Shown: positions 8,842 through 18,152, counted from the stretch's first letter. The stretch is 64,000 nucleotides of DNA from Collinsella tanakaei (GCF_016900375.1 NZ_JACJKB010000003.1:62001-126000), one strand, 5' to 3'. Program-made: numbers and translations. The notes: a model not told the origin generated them from the letters alone.

Positions 8842-10131
8842 CTATCTGCGGACCGGCATCTCGGCCTGAGTGGACGGCGCGCTCGTGCGCACGAAGATCG
8901 CCGCGCCCGCCACGGTGACGAGCACCGCGAGAAGAACCGCCGGCATCACGCCGGCAAACTCGAAGACTCCCGAGATCTCGCCTACGAAATACGATGAGAA
9001 GTTCACCACAAGATGTAGACCCATCGACCATGCCAAGCTGCCCGTGCGCCACACGAGCCAGCCGAGCACGAGGCCGAGCAGAAACGCGTAGGTTCCCTGC
9101 ACGATGTTCAGGTGAAGGATGCCGAACAGCAAGGCCTGAATCGTGTTGGCAATCCAGAAGCGAGAAGGGGGCACCGCGGGAAGCCGCCGGGCGGGCATGC
9201 CGGTCCTTTGGCACCACCTGCGGTCGCGCCAACGCGCCGACCATGCAGGGCACACCGCACGCAAGGCGAACTCCAAGATGACGCCACGGCAGGCGAGCTC
9301 TTCGGTCAGCGGTGCGCCGATGGCAACGACCAGAAGCGACAGCACGGTGAGCTCGTTCATGACGGGATCGCTCATGAGCTCGGTGTATTCGGCCTCGAGG
9401 TCGGGCACGAGCGGCAGCACGAAGGTCAACGCATAGCCCACGAGCAGCTGGAACCCGATACCCATGAGCACGATCGCCGCCACGCGCAAGACGGTCGAAC
9501 CAGCCGCCTTGCGCGACGACGAACGCCGCATGGTGATGAGCGACCCGTGCCTCAGGTGGCGCCACCAGGGCAAAAAGACAGCCAGGCATCCGATTTCCGC
9601 CACAAGCATAAGGGGGCCGAGAAACTCGGTCTCGAGGTCGGAGGCAGAAAAGCTCTGGAACGCGAAGAGCGAGACGACCATGAGCGCGATGGCCCCCGCA
9701 GCCGTGAAGACGACCTGGCTTGCGAGCACCGAGCAGAAGCCACCGAACGCAGCGAGCAACCATGTCAGCGCGTTGCGCAGCGGCGAGACGGGCTTGTCCG
9801 ATGGGCGCGGGGGAAGCTGTCCCTCTCCCATCGCGATAGACGCCGTGGCAGCGGGCCCGTGGGTGTCGTCGGAATGCGGTGCGGCATGCCGCCCGCTGGA
9901 TGCCTCGAGATCCTGATAACGAAGAAGCGCTGGGTTCGTGGCGGATGCCGGGACATAGCCGGCCATCACCGTCTCGCGTTCAGGTGAGGGCGCATGCTCC
10001 GCCGGGCGCGGGGCAAAATGCGCCGGGCGATAGGACTGCCGCTCGAAATCGCTCCCGCTGCCTGACGGGCGGGCGGAAGGCGGGGCCATATGACGCCCGA
10101 TGGGGGCGCCGTTTGTCTGCTGGTCGCTCAT
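8842..10131 (-). CDS. CPBP family intramembrane metalloprotease with long N-terminal extension
   Basis: Membrane protein of the CAAX protease / bacteriocin-processing (Abi, CPBP) family. Motif 1 is the glutamate pair in LTEELACRG (Glu277-Glu278), motif 2 is His340 in GILHLNIVQG, and motif 3 is His373/Asn377 in GLHLVVN; all catalytic residues are present. About 120 N-terminal residues before the first helix are Pro/Ser/His-rich and probably disordered and cytoplasmic. GGGAGG seven bases before the ATG at 10131 decides the start; an ATG at 10170 has no site. A tail on a CPBP protein is uncommon, and its role is unknown. Confidence 0.87.
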   Translation of the reverse strand: MSDQQTNGAPIGRHMAPPSARPSGSGSDFERQSYRPAHFAPRPAEHAPSPERETVMAGYVPASATNPALLRYQDLEASSGRHAAPHSDDTHGPAATASIAMGEGQLPPRPSDKPVSPLRNALTWLLAAFGGFCSVLASQVVFTAAGAIALMVVSLFAFQSFSASDLETEFLGPLMLVAEIGCLAVFLPWWRHLRHGSLITMRRSSSRKAAGSTVLRVAAIVLMGIGFQLLVGYALTFVLPLVPDLEAEYTELMSDPVMNELTVLSLLVVAIGAPLTEELACRGVILEFALRAVCPAWSARWRDRRWCQRTGMPARRLPAVPPSRFWIANTIQALLFGILHLNIVQGTYAFLLGLVLGWLVWRTGSLAWSMGLHLVVNFSSYFVGEISGVFEFAGVMPAVLLAVLVTVAGAAIFVRTSAPSTQAEMPVRR

Positions 10132-10211
10132 GAGATCACCTCCCGAACAGTATCCCCGAAGCGCCAGCATCCCATACGGCTAACCGCCCGATGCGCAGCA
10201 ACAACCCACCC

Positions 10212-10246
10212 AAGAAAAAGAGGGCCGCCGAAGCGACCCCCTCTCA
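10212..10246 (-). terminator. Rho-independent terminator of the helicase gene
   Basis: On the minus strand a GAGGGGGTCGC / GCGGCCCTC stem closed by a TTCG tetraloop is followed by TTTTTCTT, within 40 bases of the helicase stop. Confidence 0.85.
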
Positions 10247-10251
10247 TGAAG

Positions 10252-12159
10252 CTATCGACGCCCGCCGCGATCGCCCGGGCGACGGCCGGTGCGGCCGCGC
10301 CCCTGCTGACCGTAGCTTCCACGGTTATCGCGCCCGCCGGCACGGCCGCCGCGCGAGCCGGACGGACGGCGCCCCTCGCGCGAGCCGGGCTCGTCGTAGT
10401 TGCGCCAGTCGTTGCGCTCGCCCTGGGAGGCGCGACCGGTGCGCGAGCCGCGTGCCGGGCGTCCCGAGCGGGTGCGCTCCCCTCGCGCCTCATCGCGACC
10501 GTGCGCGGCATCGCGACGGGAGCGCTCGGGCGCATCGCCGGCAAAGCGCTCGGCGCGGCGAGCGGCGCGGTTCTGAGCGCGATCCGCGTGGCCACCGCGC
10601 TCGACGGCACGCTCGGTGCGCGTCGTCTCGACCGCCTCGTCCGCATGCACGCGAACCCTGCCCGGACGCTTGCGCGACGACGGGCGCGACGAGCTCTCCT
10701 CGCGCTCGACGCGGGCGGTATCGCGGGCGGCGCGGCGCTCGATGTCGCGCTGGCGCGGCGAGCGCTGACGGCCCTCGCGGGAGGCGCGTTCGCGCTTCTC
10801 CGCCGCTTTCTTCGCACGCTGCTTACGGCGCTTCTTCTCCTTCTTGCCCGCAGGATGCGATGCCGGCACGCGGTCGGGGTCGACATGCGGTGCGGCCTCG
10901 CCCGTCTCGATGCCCGAGGCATCGTACATATCGGCGGTCTTGCCCATGAGGGCCTCGATGTCGTAGAACTCCGCCACGTCCTCCTTCGTGACGAACGTGA
11001 GCGACCAGCCCTCCTCGCCGGCACGGCCCGTGCGGCCGATGCGGTGGATGTAGTCGGTCGGCTCCTCGGGCACGTCGAAGTTCACGACGTAGCGCACGTC
11101 GGTGATGTCGATGCCGCGCGCGAGCACGTCGGTCGCCACGAGCACCTGCACCTTGCCCTCGCGGAAATCGCGCAGAGCGCGCTCGCGCTGGGCCTGGCTG
11201 CGATCGCCGTGGATGGCGGCGCAGGTGATGCCCGCGCGGCCGAGCCTGCGCGCGCAGGTGTCGGCGCGGCGCTTGGTGCGAACGAAGACGATGGCGCGCT
11301 CGGCACCCTCCTTCTTGAGCACGGCGGTCAGGGCGCCGTTCTTGGCGTCGAGCGACACGGGCAGCACGTACTGGTCGACCGTATCGGCCGTCGAGGTCAC
11401 CGGGGCGATCTCGACGCGCGCGGGATCGCGCACCAGATCGGTGATGGAGCTCACGCGGCTCTCGTCGAGCGTCGCCGAGAACAGCAGGGTCTGGCGCTCG
11501 TCGCGGCACTCCCCCACGATGCGGCGCACCTGGGGCAGAAATCCCATGTCGAGCATGCGGTCGGCCTCATCGAGCACGAGCACCGACACCTCGTCGAGGT
11601 TCGCGGACCCCTGCTCGATCAGGTCCACGAGGCGGCCGGGCGTGGCCACGAGGATATCGCAGCCGCGGGCGAGCGCCTGCTTCTGGGGCACGTAGCCCAC
11701 GCCGCCCACCACGGTCACGGCAACGTGGCGCGTGCGCGCGGCGACGGCGCGGCAGACCTCCTCGATCTGCTGGGCGAGCTCGCGGGTCGGCGTGATCACG
11801 AGCATCGAGGGGCCGCGACCGCGGGCGGCGTTGGCGCGACGACGGCCGCGCTGGCCCTTCTTGGCGGGCGGCACCACGTGCGGGAGGCGATCCATGATCG
11901 GCAGTAGGAATGCCGCGGTCTTGCCGGTACCCGTCTGGGCAGCGGCAAGCAGGTCGCGACCGGCAAGCACCTCGGGGATGGCCGCCGCCTGCACGGGCGT
12001 CGGCGTCTCGTAGCCCATGTCGGCCACCGCGGCAAGCACGGTCTCGGACAGCCCGAGGTCGGCGAAGCGCACCGTCTTTGCGGCGGACATGGACTCACGC
12101 GTCTCGTCGACAGCCTGGATATCGGCCGCCGGGCGAAGATCATGTTCAGTTGTAGGCAT
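10252..12159 (-). CDS. DEAD-box RNA helicase with long basic RG-rich tail
   Basis: ATP-dependent RNA helicase, 635 aa. The Q motif lies near residues 52-57, motif I AQTGTGKT at 74-81, then motif Ia PTRELA, motif II DEAD, motif III SAT, and motifs V/VI ARGIDI and HRIGRTGRAG. After the helicase core, about 230 C-terminal residues are rich in Arg, Lys, Glu and Gly, ending in RG-rich repeats. This fits the Csd/DeaD/RhlE class used in ribosome assembly and cold adaptation, but the exact orthologue is unclear. The ATG at 12159 has GGAG nine bases upstream; upstream in-frame ATGs lack a site. Confidence 0.92.
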   Translation of the reverse strand: MPTTEHDLRPAADIQAVDETRESMSAAKTVRFADLGLSETVLAAVADMGYETPTPVQAAAIPEVLAGRDLLAAAQTGTGKTAAFLLPIMDRLPHVVPPAKKGQRGRRRANAARGRGPSMLVITPTRELAQQIEEVCRAVAARTRHVAVTVVGGVGYVPQKQALARGCDILVATPGRLVDLIEQGSANLDEVSVLVLDEADRMLDMGFLPQVRRIVGECRDERQTLLFSATLDESRVSSITDLVRDPARVEIAPVTSTADTVDQYVLPVSLDAKNGALTAVLKKEGAERAIVFVRTKRRADTCARRLGRAGITCAAIHGDRSQAQRERALRDFREGKVQVLVATDVLARGIDITDVRYVVNFDVPEEPTDYIHRIGRTGRAGEEGWSLTFVTKEDVAEFYDIEALMGKTADMYDASGIETGEAAPHVDPDRVPASHPAGKKEKKRRKQRAKKAAEKRERASREGRQRSPRQRDIERRAARDTARVEREESSSRPSSRKRPGRVRVHADEAVETTRTERAVERGGHADRAQNRAARRAERFAGDAPERSRRDAAHGRDEARGERTRSGRPARGSRTGRASQGERNDWRNYDEPGSREGRRPSGSRGGRAGGRDNRGSYGQQGRGRTGRRPGDRGGRR

Positions 12160-12409
12160 AGAGCGTTGCTCCGTTTCTGCACGGCATGTCGGCAGCGCGC
12201 AGCGTGCCGGCATCAGCCGAGCTGGTACATCATATCTATCATGGCGGTTCGCGCACGGAGCGCCGTGATACGGCCGCTCGCACGGATGCGCGATGGAGCA
12301 GGATCCGCCGCAGGAAAGTATACGGATGGGGTGGCCACGCGCTGTGGGCAAGCGATGGAGTCACCCGAAGACCACGAATCGTCCGCATCCTGCCAGAAAG
12401 TGCAGGCGC
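12160..12409. other. Intergenic region upstream of the helicase
   Basis: The 250 bases between the helicase start and the zinc-ribbon gene end hold no supported gene. They should contain the helicase promoter and 5' leader, but no box stands out. Confidence 0.35.
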
Positions 12410-13171
12410 CTACTTCAGCTTCGTGCCGCACTCCATGCAGAACAGGTCGTCGTCATCGACGGGCTTGCCGCAGCTCGGGCAGACAGGCTGCGCCGAAGAC
12501 GCATCCGCGACATCCGAGGAGCCCGGCTCGCCAGGACCGGGTGCCGGCGCCTCGGCAGATGCGCCGGCGGCAATACCCGCCTTCGCAGCAGCCTGGGCCT
12601 CGGCGATGTTGCAGCCGCAGGCGATGCAGAAGACCGCATCCGGAACGAGGGGCTCGCCGCACCGCGGGCACGCGGTCGGGACGGCCGGCGTCGCCGCCTC
12701 CTGCTCGGCGCGGCGGCGCGCAGCAACCTCGGCACGCACCTCGGACGCCGGGCGTCCGCATCCGCCGCAGAAGCGGTTCTCGGGCTCGACGGCCGTCCCG
12801 CAAAACGGACAGGTGCACGGGCCATCCTCGTCTTGCTCCACCGCGGCAAGGCGGGGCGCCTCGGCGGCAGCGCGCTCGGCCGCCCGACGCGCCTCCAGCT
12901 CGGCGACGATGCCGCGCGCCTCCTCCACGCACCGATCGATCTCGGCATCGCTCGCCGCGATGCCGTCGTAGAGCGCCTCGCGCCCTGCACGGAAATGCGC
13001 GTCGGCCGCCGTCGCCTCATACAGGGAGGCGCCCAGGAGCTGCTCCCAGCTCATGCGCTGGCTGCCTGCATCCTCCACCCGCTTCATCAGCCGGTCGAAT
13101 GCGGAGCGCTCCTCCGGAGGTGCGCTTCCCGCCAGCTCCTGCAGGGTATCGAGTGCGTCGGTTGCCTTCAC
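12410..13171 (-). CDS. Triple zinc-ribbon protein, function unknown
   Basis: Cytoplasmic protein of 253 aa. The first 110 residues are mostly helical and contain an Ala/Glu/Arg-rich stretch that may form a coiled coil. Three zinc ribbons follow, each with two CxxC knuckles: CPFCG / CGGCG, CPRCG / CIACG and CPSCG / CMECG, the last at the extreme C-terminus. The spacers between ribbons are Ala/Pro/Ser-rich. The GTG at 13171 is preferred because GGGAGG lies four bases upstream; the alternative is an ATG at 13183 without a site. Such proteins often act as adaptors, but no function can be assigned. It is divergent from copA. Confidence 0.75.
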   Translation of the reverse strand: MKATDALDTLQELAGSAPPEERSAFDRLMKRVEDAGSQRMSWEQLLGASLYEATAADAHFRAGREALYDGIAASDAEIDRCVEEARGIVAELEARRAAERAAAEAPRLAAVEQDEDGPCTCPFCGTAVEPENRFCGGCGRPASEVRAEVAARRRAEQEAATPAVPTACPRCGEPLVPDAVFCIACGCNIAEAQAAAKAGIAAGASAEAPAPGPGEPGSSDVADASSAQPVCPSCGKPVDDDDLFCMECGTKLK

Positions 13172-13258
13172 GGTGCCTCCCATCGGTCGTCATGCAAACA
13201 GCATACCCCTCAATCCCGCATGCGCGAGCATCATCCCCACACGAAAGCCCATTCATAC

Positions 13259-13318
13259 TGGACACCCCCCGGGGGTGTAGGTGTATGATGTGTTCAAGCA
13301 AAGGCACCCCCAGGGGGT
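13259..13318 (+). promoter_or_regulatory. copA promoter with two CsoR-like operators
   Basis: TGGACA (13259-13264) and TATGAT (13284-13289) form a promoter with a long 19-base spacer. The spacer holds ACACCCCCCGGGGGTGT (13262-13278), and a second G/C palindrome ACCCCCAGGGGGT lies at 13306-13318 just downstream of the expected transcription start. Runs of C then G with flanking A/T match the CsoR operator type. A csoR gene lies at the end of this operon, which supports Cu(I)-controlled autoregulation. Confidence 0.7.
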
Positions 13319-13351
13319 ATTCCCTCTGGGCCATCCATAGAAAGGAGCCCC

Positions 13352-15682
13352 ATGGCTCACGAGAAATTCGATGTGGGAGGCATGACCTGCGCAGCATGCC
13401 AAGCGCATGTGGACAAGGCGGTCTGCAGCCTCGCCGGCGTGAACGACGTCTCGGTGAACTTGCTTTCCGGATCGATGACCGTCGACTACGACGAGTCGCA
13501 GCTCACCCCCGAAGACATCTGCGCCGCGGTCGACCACGCCGGCTACTCAGCCTCCCCCGTGGCAGCTGCCGGCGCAGGCGGCGCCGTCGCGGCGGGACCG
13601 GGCGCTGCCCATCACGAGAGTCCCACCAAGAAGCTCGAAGCGGCTGCCGCCGCCATGAAGACGCGCCTGATCGTCTCCATCATCTTCTTGATCCCCCTCT
13701 TCTATATCGGCATGGGGCATATGCTGAGCTGGCCGCTGCCCACCGTCTTCACCGACCACATCCACTCGATGACGCTTGCGCTCACCATGTTCATGCTGCT
13801 CCTGCCCATCCTGTACATGAACCGCGCGTACTTCATCAACGGCTTCAAATCGCTTGCCCACCGCGCCCCGACCATGGACGCGCTCATCGCCATCGGCGCC
13901 ACGGCGAGCGTGGCGTGGTCGGTCTACGCCATGTTCCTCATGGCCGACCAGCTGGCGTACGGCGACGTGCACGGCGCCGCCGCGACCGCCATGGACAACC
14001 TGTACCTCGAGAGCGCGGGCACCATCCTCACGCTCGTGACCGTGGGCAAGTACCTGGAGACGCGCTCCAAATCCAAGACGGGTTCGGCCATCGAGGCGCT
14101 CATCGACCTCACCCCCAAGACCGCCTGCGTGGTGGAATCCGATGGCAGCGAGCGCACGGTCGACGTCGACGCCATCCAGGTGGGTCAGACCGTGCGTGTG
14201 CGCCCCGGGGAATCGGTGCCGGTCGACGGCATCGTGCTCGAGGGCACATCGGCGATCGACGAGGCGGCGCTCACGGGCGAGTCCATCCCCGTCGAGAAGA
14301 ACCCCGGCGACACCGTGCACGCCGCGACGGTCAACCGCACCGGCTCCTTCACCTTCCGCGCGACGCGCGTGGGTGCCGACACGAGCCTCGCCAAGATCAT
14401 CCAGCTCGTGGAGGACGCCAACGCGACGAAGGCGCCCATCGCGCGCCTGGCCGATAAGGTCGCCGGCGTGTTCGTCCCCGCGGTGCTCGTCATCGCGCTC
14501 GTGACGTTCATCATCTGGATGGCGCTCACCGGCAACATCAACGAGGCGCTGACCGCCGGCGTGGCGGTCGTGGTCATCAGCTGCCCGTGCGCCCTCGGCC
14601 TGGCGACACCTGTGGCCATCATGGTGGGAACCGGCAAGGGCGCCGAGATGGGCGTGCTGTTCAAGAGCGCCGAGGCGCTGGAGACCCTGCACGATGTGGA
14701 CACCGTCGTGCTCGACAAGACCGGAACCGTGACGCAGGGCCGCCCCGCCGTCACCGATATCCTTCCCGCCGTACGGGCCGACGGGTCGACCATGAGCGAA
14801 AAGCAGCTGCTGAAACTCGCTTGCGCCCTCGAGAAGCAAAGCGAGCACCCACTTGCCGAGGCGATCATGGCCGAGGCGGATGCGCGCGGCATCGTGGCGC
14901 GCCCCGTGGCCGACTTCGCCGCCGTGCCGGGCCGCGGCGTGACCGCGCGCGAGGGTCAAAACGCCATCGCAGCCGGCAACGCCCAGCTCATGGCCGAACT
15001 CGGCATCGAGGTGGACCGCTCGCAGCTCGAGGCCTTCGCCCGCGCAGGCAAGACGCCGCTGTTCTTTGCACGAAACGGCGAGCTCGCCGGCACGATCGCC
15101 GTGGCCGACGAGGTCAAGCCCACAAGCCGTGCCGCCATCGAGGCCCTCGGGCGCCTGGGCGTGCGCGCGGTCATGCTCACCGGCGACAACCACCTGACCG
15201 CGCGCGCCATCGCGCAGGCCGTGGGCCTTGCCGACGACGCCGTGATCGCCGACGTGATGCCCGCCGACAAGGAGCGCCACGTGCGCGAGCTGCAGGAGCA
15301 GGGACATACGGTCGCCATGGTGGGCGACGGCATCAACGACTCCCCCGCCCTGGCGCGCGCCGACGTCGGCCTCGCCATCGGCGCCGGCGCCGACGTTGCC
15401 AAGGAGGGCGCCAGCGTCGTGCTCATGCACAGCGACCTGCTCGATGTGGCGCGCGCCATCGAGCTCTCGCGCGCGGTCATCCGCAATATCAAGCAGGACC
15501 TGTTCTGGGCGCTGTTCTACAACAGCCTGGGCATCCCGCTCGCCGCCGGCGTCCTCTACCCGATTCTGGGTTGGCAGCTCTCGCCCATGTTCGGCGCCGC
15601 CGCCATGAGCCTGTCGAGCGTATGCGTGGTGACCAATGCCCTGCGTCTTCGCACCTTCCGCTCCAAAATCGTGGGAGAATGA
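13352..15682 (+). CDS. copA: Copper-translocating P-type ATPase
   Basis: P1B-type ATPase exporting Cu(I) across the membrane, 776 aa. One N-terminal heavy-metal domain carries MTCAAC at residues 10-15. Eight membrane segments are expected; the transmembrane metal site is the CPC at residues 411-413, the phosphorylated aspartate is Asp455 in DKTGT, TGES lies in the actuator domain and GDGINDSPA marks the hinge. It is the first gene of a copper operon and is preceded by CsoR-type operators. Silver is a possible second substrate. The start has AAAGGAG six bases upstream. Confidence 0.95.
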   Translation: MAHEKFDVGGMTCAACQAHVDKAVCSLAGVNDVSVNLLSGSMTVDYDESQLTPEDICAAVDHAGYSASPVAAAGAGGAVAAGPGAAHHESPTKKLEAAAAAMKTRLIVSIIFLIPLFYIGMGHMLSWPLPTVFTDHIHSMTLALTMFMLLLPILYMNRAYFINGFKSLAHRAPTMDALIAIGATASVAWSVYAMFLMADQLAYGDVHGAAATAMDNLYLESAGTILTLVTVGKYLETRSKSKTGSAIEALIDLTPKTACVVESDGSERTVDVDAIQVGQTVRVRPGESVPVDGIVLEGTSAIDEAALTGESIPVEKNPGDTVHAATVNRTGSFTFRATRVGADTSLAKIIQLVEDANATKAPIARLADKVAGVFVPAVLVIALVTFIIWMALTGNINEALTAGVAVVVISCPCALGLATPVAIMVGTGKGAEMGVLFKSAEALETLHDVDTVVLDKTGTVTQGRPAVTDILPAVRADGSTMSEKQLLKLACALEKQSEHPLAEAIMAEADARGIVARPVADFAAVPGRGVTAREGQNAIAAGNAQLMAELGIEVDRSQLEAFARAGKTPLFFARNGELAGTIAVADEVKPTSRAAIEALGRLGVRAVMLTGDNHLTARAIAQAVGLADDAVIADVMPADKERHVRELQEQGHTVAMVGDGINDSPALARADVGLAIGAGADVAKEGASVVLMHSDLLDVARAIELSRAVIRNIKQDLFWALFYNSLGIPLAAGVLYPILGWQLSPMFGAAAMSLSSVCVVTNALRLRTFRSKIVGE

Positions 15683-15719
15683 AGGGCAAGATCGGGCATC
15701 TGAGCGACAAAGTCAACCA

Positions 15720-15820
15720 GGCCCCGTCAGATGCCCCAGATTGGGGCGAAAGAGGAGGGAGCACGCCTCGTGCGCGGCAACCGACCGAATGAGCCCCAAG
15801 GTGGGGCATCTGACGGGGCC
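15720..15820. repeat. 101-bp inverted repeat between copA and copZ
   Basis: Two 28-base arms (15720-15747 and 15793-15820) match at 26 positions when one is reversed, around a 45-base loop. Each arm also contains a small GCCCC..GGGGC hairpin. The right arm ends 12 bases before the copZ ribosome site, so a transcript folding here could attenuate or stabilise the downstream copZ-csoR message. Whether it is a mobile repeat or a local regulatory structure is not known. Confidence 0.7.
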
Positions 15821-15840
15821 GTTCAGAAAGGAGTAGAGCT

Positions 15841-16062
15841 ATGAAGTTTACGATCAAGACTGAGGGTCTGCACTGCGGCCACTGCGACGCCGCTGTGGAG
15901 AGCGCGCTGCTCAACGTGGAGCACGTGACCGACGCAGACGCCGACCACGAGACCAACGTCGTCGTCGCCGAGTGCGATGAGGTCGTGGCACCCGAGGACC
16001 TCATCGCCGCCGTCGAGGGCGCCGGCGAGGGCTTCAAGGTCGTCGACATCCAGGTGGCATAA
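15841..16062 (+). CDS. copZ: Copper chaperone / heavy-metal-associated domain protein
   Basis: Stand-alone HMA domain of 73 aa that would carry Cu(I) to CopA in the cytoplasm. The metal site is CGHC, preceded by GLH rather than the usual GMT. Beta-alpha-beta-beta-alpha-beta spacing and length fit Atx1/CopZ. The protein is unusually acidic in the middle (many Asp/Glu). AAAGGAG precedes the ATG. It lies between copA and csoR, five bases ahead of csoR, so translation of the last two is probably coupled. Confidence 0.88.
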   Translation: MKFTIKTEGLHCGHCDAAVESALLNVEHVTDADADHETNVVVAECDEVVAPEDLIAAVEGAGEGFKVVDIQVA

Positions 16063-16067
16063 CCGCC

Positions 16068-16340
16068 ATGATGGCCGACCACGCGCGCATCACGCGCCTG
16101 CTCAAGACCGCGCGGGGGCAGATCGACGGAATCCTTCGCATGGTGGAGGACGACCGCTACTGCATCGACATCTCCACCCAGCTCATGGCAACCGAATCGC
16201 TGCTCGCGCGCATCAACGCCGACGTGCTCAAGGCTCACGTGGAGGGCTGCGTGCGCACGGCCATGGAATCCGGCGACGAGAGCGAGAAGGCGGAAAAGCT
16301 CGCTGAGATCGAGACCGTGATCGAGAAGCTCGCGAAGTAA
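16068..16340 (+). CDS. csoR: CsoR family copper-sensing repressor
   Basis: Helical repressor of 90 aa (89 if the second ATG at 16071 is used). The Cu(I) ligands fit the family C-x-x-H-x-x-x-C layout: Cys in RYCIDI, then His and Cys in KAHVEGC. The N-terminal part has the conserved RLKxxxGQI-like segment (RLLKTARGQIDGI) that contacts DNA. It would repress the operon from the G-C palindromes upstream of copA and release on Cu(I) binding. Confidence 0.92.
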   Translation: MMADHARITRLLKTARGQIDGILRMVEDDRYCIDISTQLMATESLLARINADVLKAHVEGCVRTAMESGDESEKAEKLAEIETVIEKLAK

Positions 16341-16378
16341 TCGCCGACGCCAGCGATCTGCAACCGCTCGTTGACCCA

Positions 16379-16419
16379 AGCGCCCGGAATCGTCCCTGCG
16401 ACGCCGGGCGCTGGTTTTT
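16379..16419 (+). terminator. Terminator of the copper operon
   Basis: AGCGCCCGG pairs with CCGGGCGCT (16379-16412) around a 16-base loop and is followed by GGTTTTTG, 39 bases past the csoR stop. Confidence 0.85.
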
Positions 16420-16522
16420 GCACGGAACTTATGCCCAAGACGGGCAGTTTTCGGCATGCCGCGCAAAAACAGGTAAAATCGTGCCTGTTCGTATCTTTAC
16501 TAGGAAACGAGGCTAAGGAATC

Positions 16523-16978
16523 ATGCAGGATTTCATGAATGGCCGTCGCGGCGCCGATGAACTCACGACCGCGCTCGGCGCCCTGAGCATGGTGTTCGCG
16601 CTGATCGGCTCGATCTTCTCGCTCCCCGTGCTGGGTTGGATCGCGCTGATCATCGTCGTGCTCGCGCTGGTGCGCGCCTTCTCCACCAACATCGCCGCCC
16701 GCGAGCGCGAGAACAACATGTTCCTCGACGCCGTCGGCAAGCTTCCCTTCGCCAAGGGCGCTGCCTCCCAGGGCGCCAGCCGCCAGCAGAGCGCCCAGAG
16801 CGCTCCGAGCGACTTCGATCGCAAGAAGCGTACCGCTCAGAAGATGTGGGACAACCGCAAGACCACGATGTACTTCAAGTGCAAGAACTGCGGCCAGATG
16901 CTCTCCGTCCCCCGCGGCAAGGGTCGCATCCGCGTCACCTGCCCGCGCTGCGGCACCAAGGTCGAGAAGAAGTCCTAA
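16523..16978 (+). CDS. Membrane-anchored zinc-ribbon protein, function unknown
   Basis: Protein of 151 aa with two adjacent hydrophobic helices (about residues 17-53) and a soluble C-terminal half ending in a zinc ribbon: CKNCG near residue 116 and CPRCG near 140, spaced as in a single four-cysteine ribbon. A basic linker with Ser/Gln/Ala joins the two. The family of short membrane zinc-ribbon proteins is common in Coriobacteriia, but no function is known to me. It is a single-gene unit with a terminator directly after it. GAGGCTAAGGAATC precedes the ATG. Confidence 0.72.
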   Translation: MQDFMNGRRGADELTTALGALSMVFALIGSIFSLPVLGWIALIIVVLALVRAFSTNIAARERENNMFLDAVGKLPFAKGAASQGASRQQSAQSAPSDFDRKKRTAQKMWDNRKTTMYFKCKNCGQMLSVPRGKGRIRVTCPRCGTKVEKKS

Positions 16979-17007
16979 GGTGCCGATCGCCCGTATATCG
17001 CCTTTGC

Positions 17008-17040
17008 AAGACCGCCCCGATTGCCGGGGCGGTCTTTTCT
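17008..17040 (+). terminator. Rho-independent terminator
   Basis: AAGACCGCCCCG pairs with CGGGGCGGTCTT around a 5-base loop and runs into CTTTTCT, 30 bases after the zinc-ribbon gene. Confidence 0.9.
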
Positions 17041-17068
17041 ATATCGCGGCCCAAGCAGCGGCACGTGA

Positions 17069-17174
17069 GCGCGTCCGCCTTTCCCACAAAGAATGAGATT
17101 CCCGACAGGCAGCACCCGATTTCGGCCTCTACCTGTCGGGAATCTCATACTTTGCGGGGAAAGCGGAAACGCGC
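17069..17174. repeat. 106-bp inverted repeat between convergent genes
   Basis: Left arm 17069-17109 and right arm 17132-17174 are reverse complements except for a few mismatches and a 2-base indel; the inner 23 bases (17087-17109 with 17132-17154) differ at one position. The loop is 22 bases. It lies between the terminator of the upstream gene and the stop of the PHP gene, so it is not needed to explain termination of the former. Confidence 0.75.
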
Positions 17175-17194
17175 GCACGCGTCGTTATCGCGGC

Positions 17195-18034
17195 CTACGC
17201 GATGGGCATGGCCTCCCAGGAGCCATCGGCGCGCGGCACCTCGACCGTACGGTAGCCGATGCGCGCCGCATGGTCGTAAGCGGCGGCGATGCCGTCGCAG
17301 ATGTCGCCCGGCACGTGGCCGTCGGAACCCACGGAAATCGGCACACCTGCCTGGAAGAAGCGCTCGAGCAGGCCTTCTGCGGGATAGTAATCGCCCACGC
17401 CCTTGCGCCAGCCGGCGGTCGAAAGCTCCACGCGCTTGCCTGTGTCGCGGGCGCAGGCGACCATCTCGTCCCACAGCGGCGCCAGGTCGATTGTAGGCGC
17501 GAACCCGTCGTTCGCAAAGCGCATGGCTAGGTCGGGATGGGCCATGATGTCGAACAGCGGGCACGAGCAGGCGGCGCACCACGTCTCGCAGTAGCGGCGC
17601 CACACCTCGTCTGCACCGAGCTCCTCCCAGATGTGCCGGTCGCTCGTGTCGTCGATCCACGCGCCGCCGTCCTGCGGCCCCAGCCAGTGCACCGAGCCCA
17701 GGCGCACCTGGGCGCCAGCGCTCCAGCGGACGATGTTGTCCTCGCAGCCCTCGTACCAGTCGCATTCGAAGCCGTAGAGGTACTCGAGATCAGGATGTGC
17801 GTCGCGCGCGGCCTCCCACGCAGCCCGGTGCGCCGCAAGCTCATCTGTCGTCACCTGGACCTCGCCTTCGGGATCCATGATGCGCGGCAGCGTGAGGTGG
17901 TCGGTCGACACGATCACACGGGCGCCGGCGGCACGTGCGGCCTCGGCGTTTTGCTCGAAGGTGCCCACTCCGTCGGAGAAATGCGTATGGGTATGGGTGT
18001 CCACGATGGAACGCGGCGGAAGTGCGATGGGCAT
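17195..18034 (-). CDS. PHP-domain phosphatase (histidinol-phosphatase type)
   Basis: Metal-dependent phosphoesterase of 279 aa. The N-terminal DTHTHTHFSDG gives the first metal-binding histidines of the PHP fold; STDH, MAHPDLA and SVGSDGHVP supply the later ligands. Family members include HisK-type histidinol phosphatases and uncharacterised sugar phosphatases; no his genes are adjacent. The start at 18034 has GAAAGGGG six bases upstream; earlier starts would run into the neighbouring acetyltransferase gene. The first four residues (MPIA) happen to match the last four. Confidence 0.82.
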   Translation of the reverse strand: MPIALPPRSIVDTHTHTHFSDGVGTFEQNAEAARAAGARVIVSTDHLTLPRIMDPEGEVQVTTDELAAHRAAWEAARDAHPDLEYLYGFECDWYEGCEDNIVRWSAGAQVRLGSVHWLGPQDGGAWIDDTSDRHIWEELGADEVWRRYCETWCAACSCPLFDIMAHPDLAMRFANDGFAPTIDLAPLWDEMVACARDTGKRVELSTAGWRKGVGDYYPAEGLLERFFQAGVPISVGSDGHVPGDICDGIAAAYDHAARIGYRTVEVPRADGSWEAMPIA

Positions 18035-18152
18035 GGCATCCCCTTTCACGGCAGCATTCAGGGTGACCGCCTCCATTCGCGCCAAGCGGCGCAAGACGGC
18101 CTCCCTTATTGTCCCAAAACGGCAGAGGGCCATGTGCGGGAGCGGCAACAGT

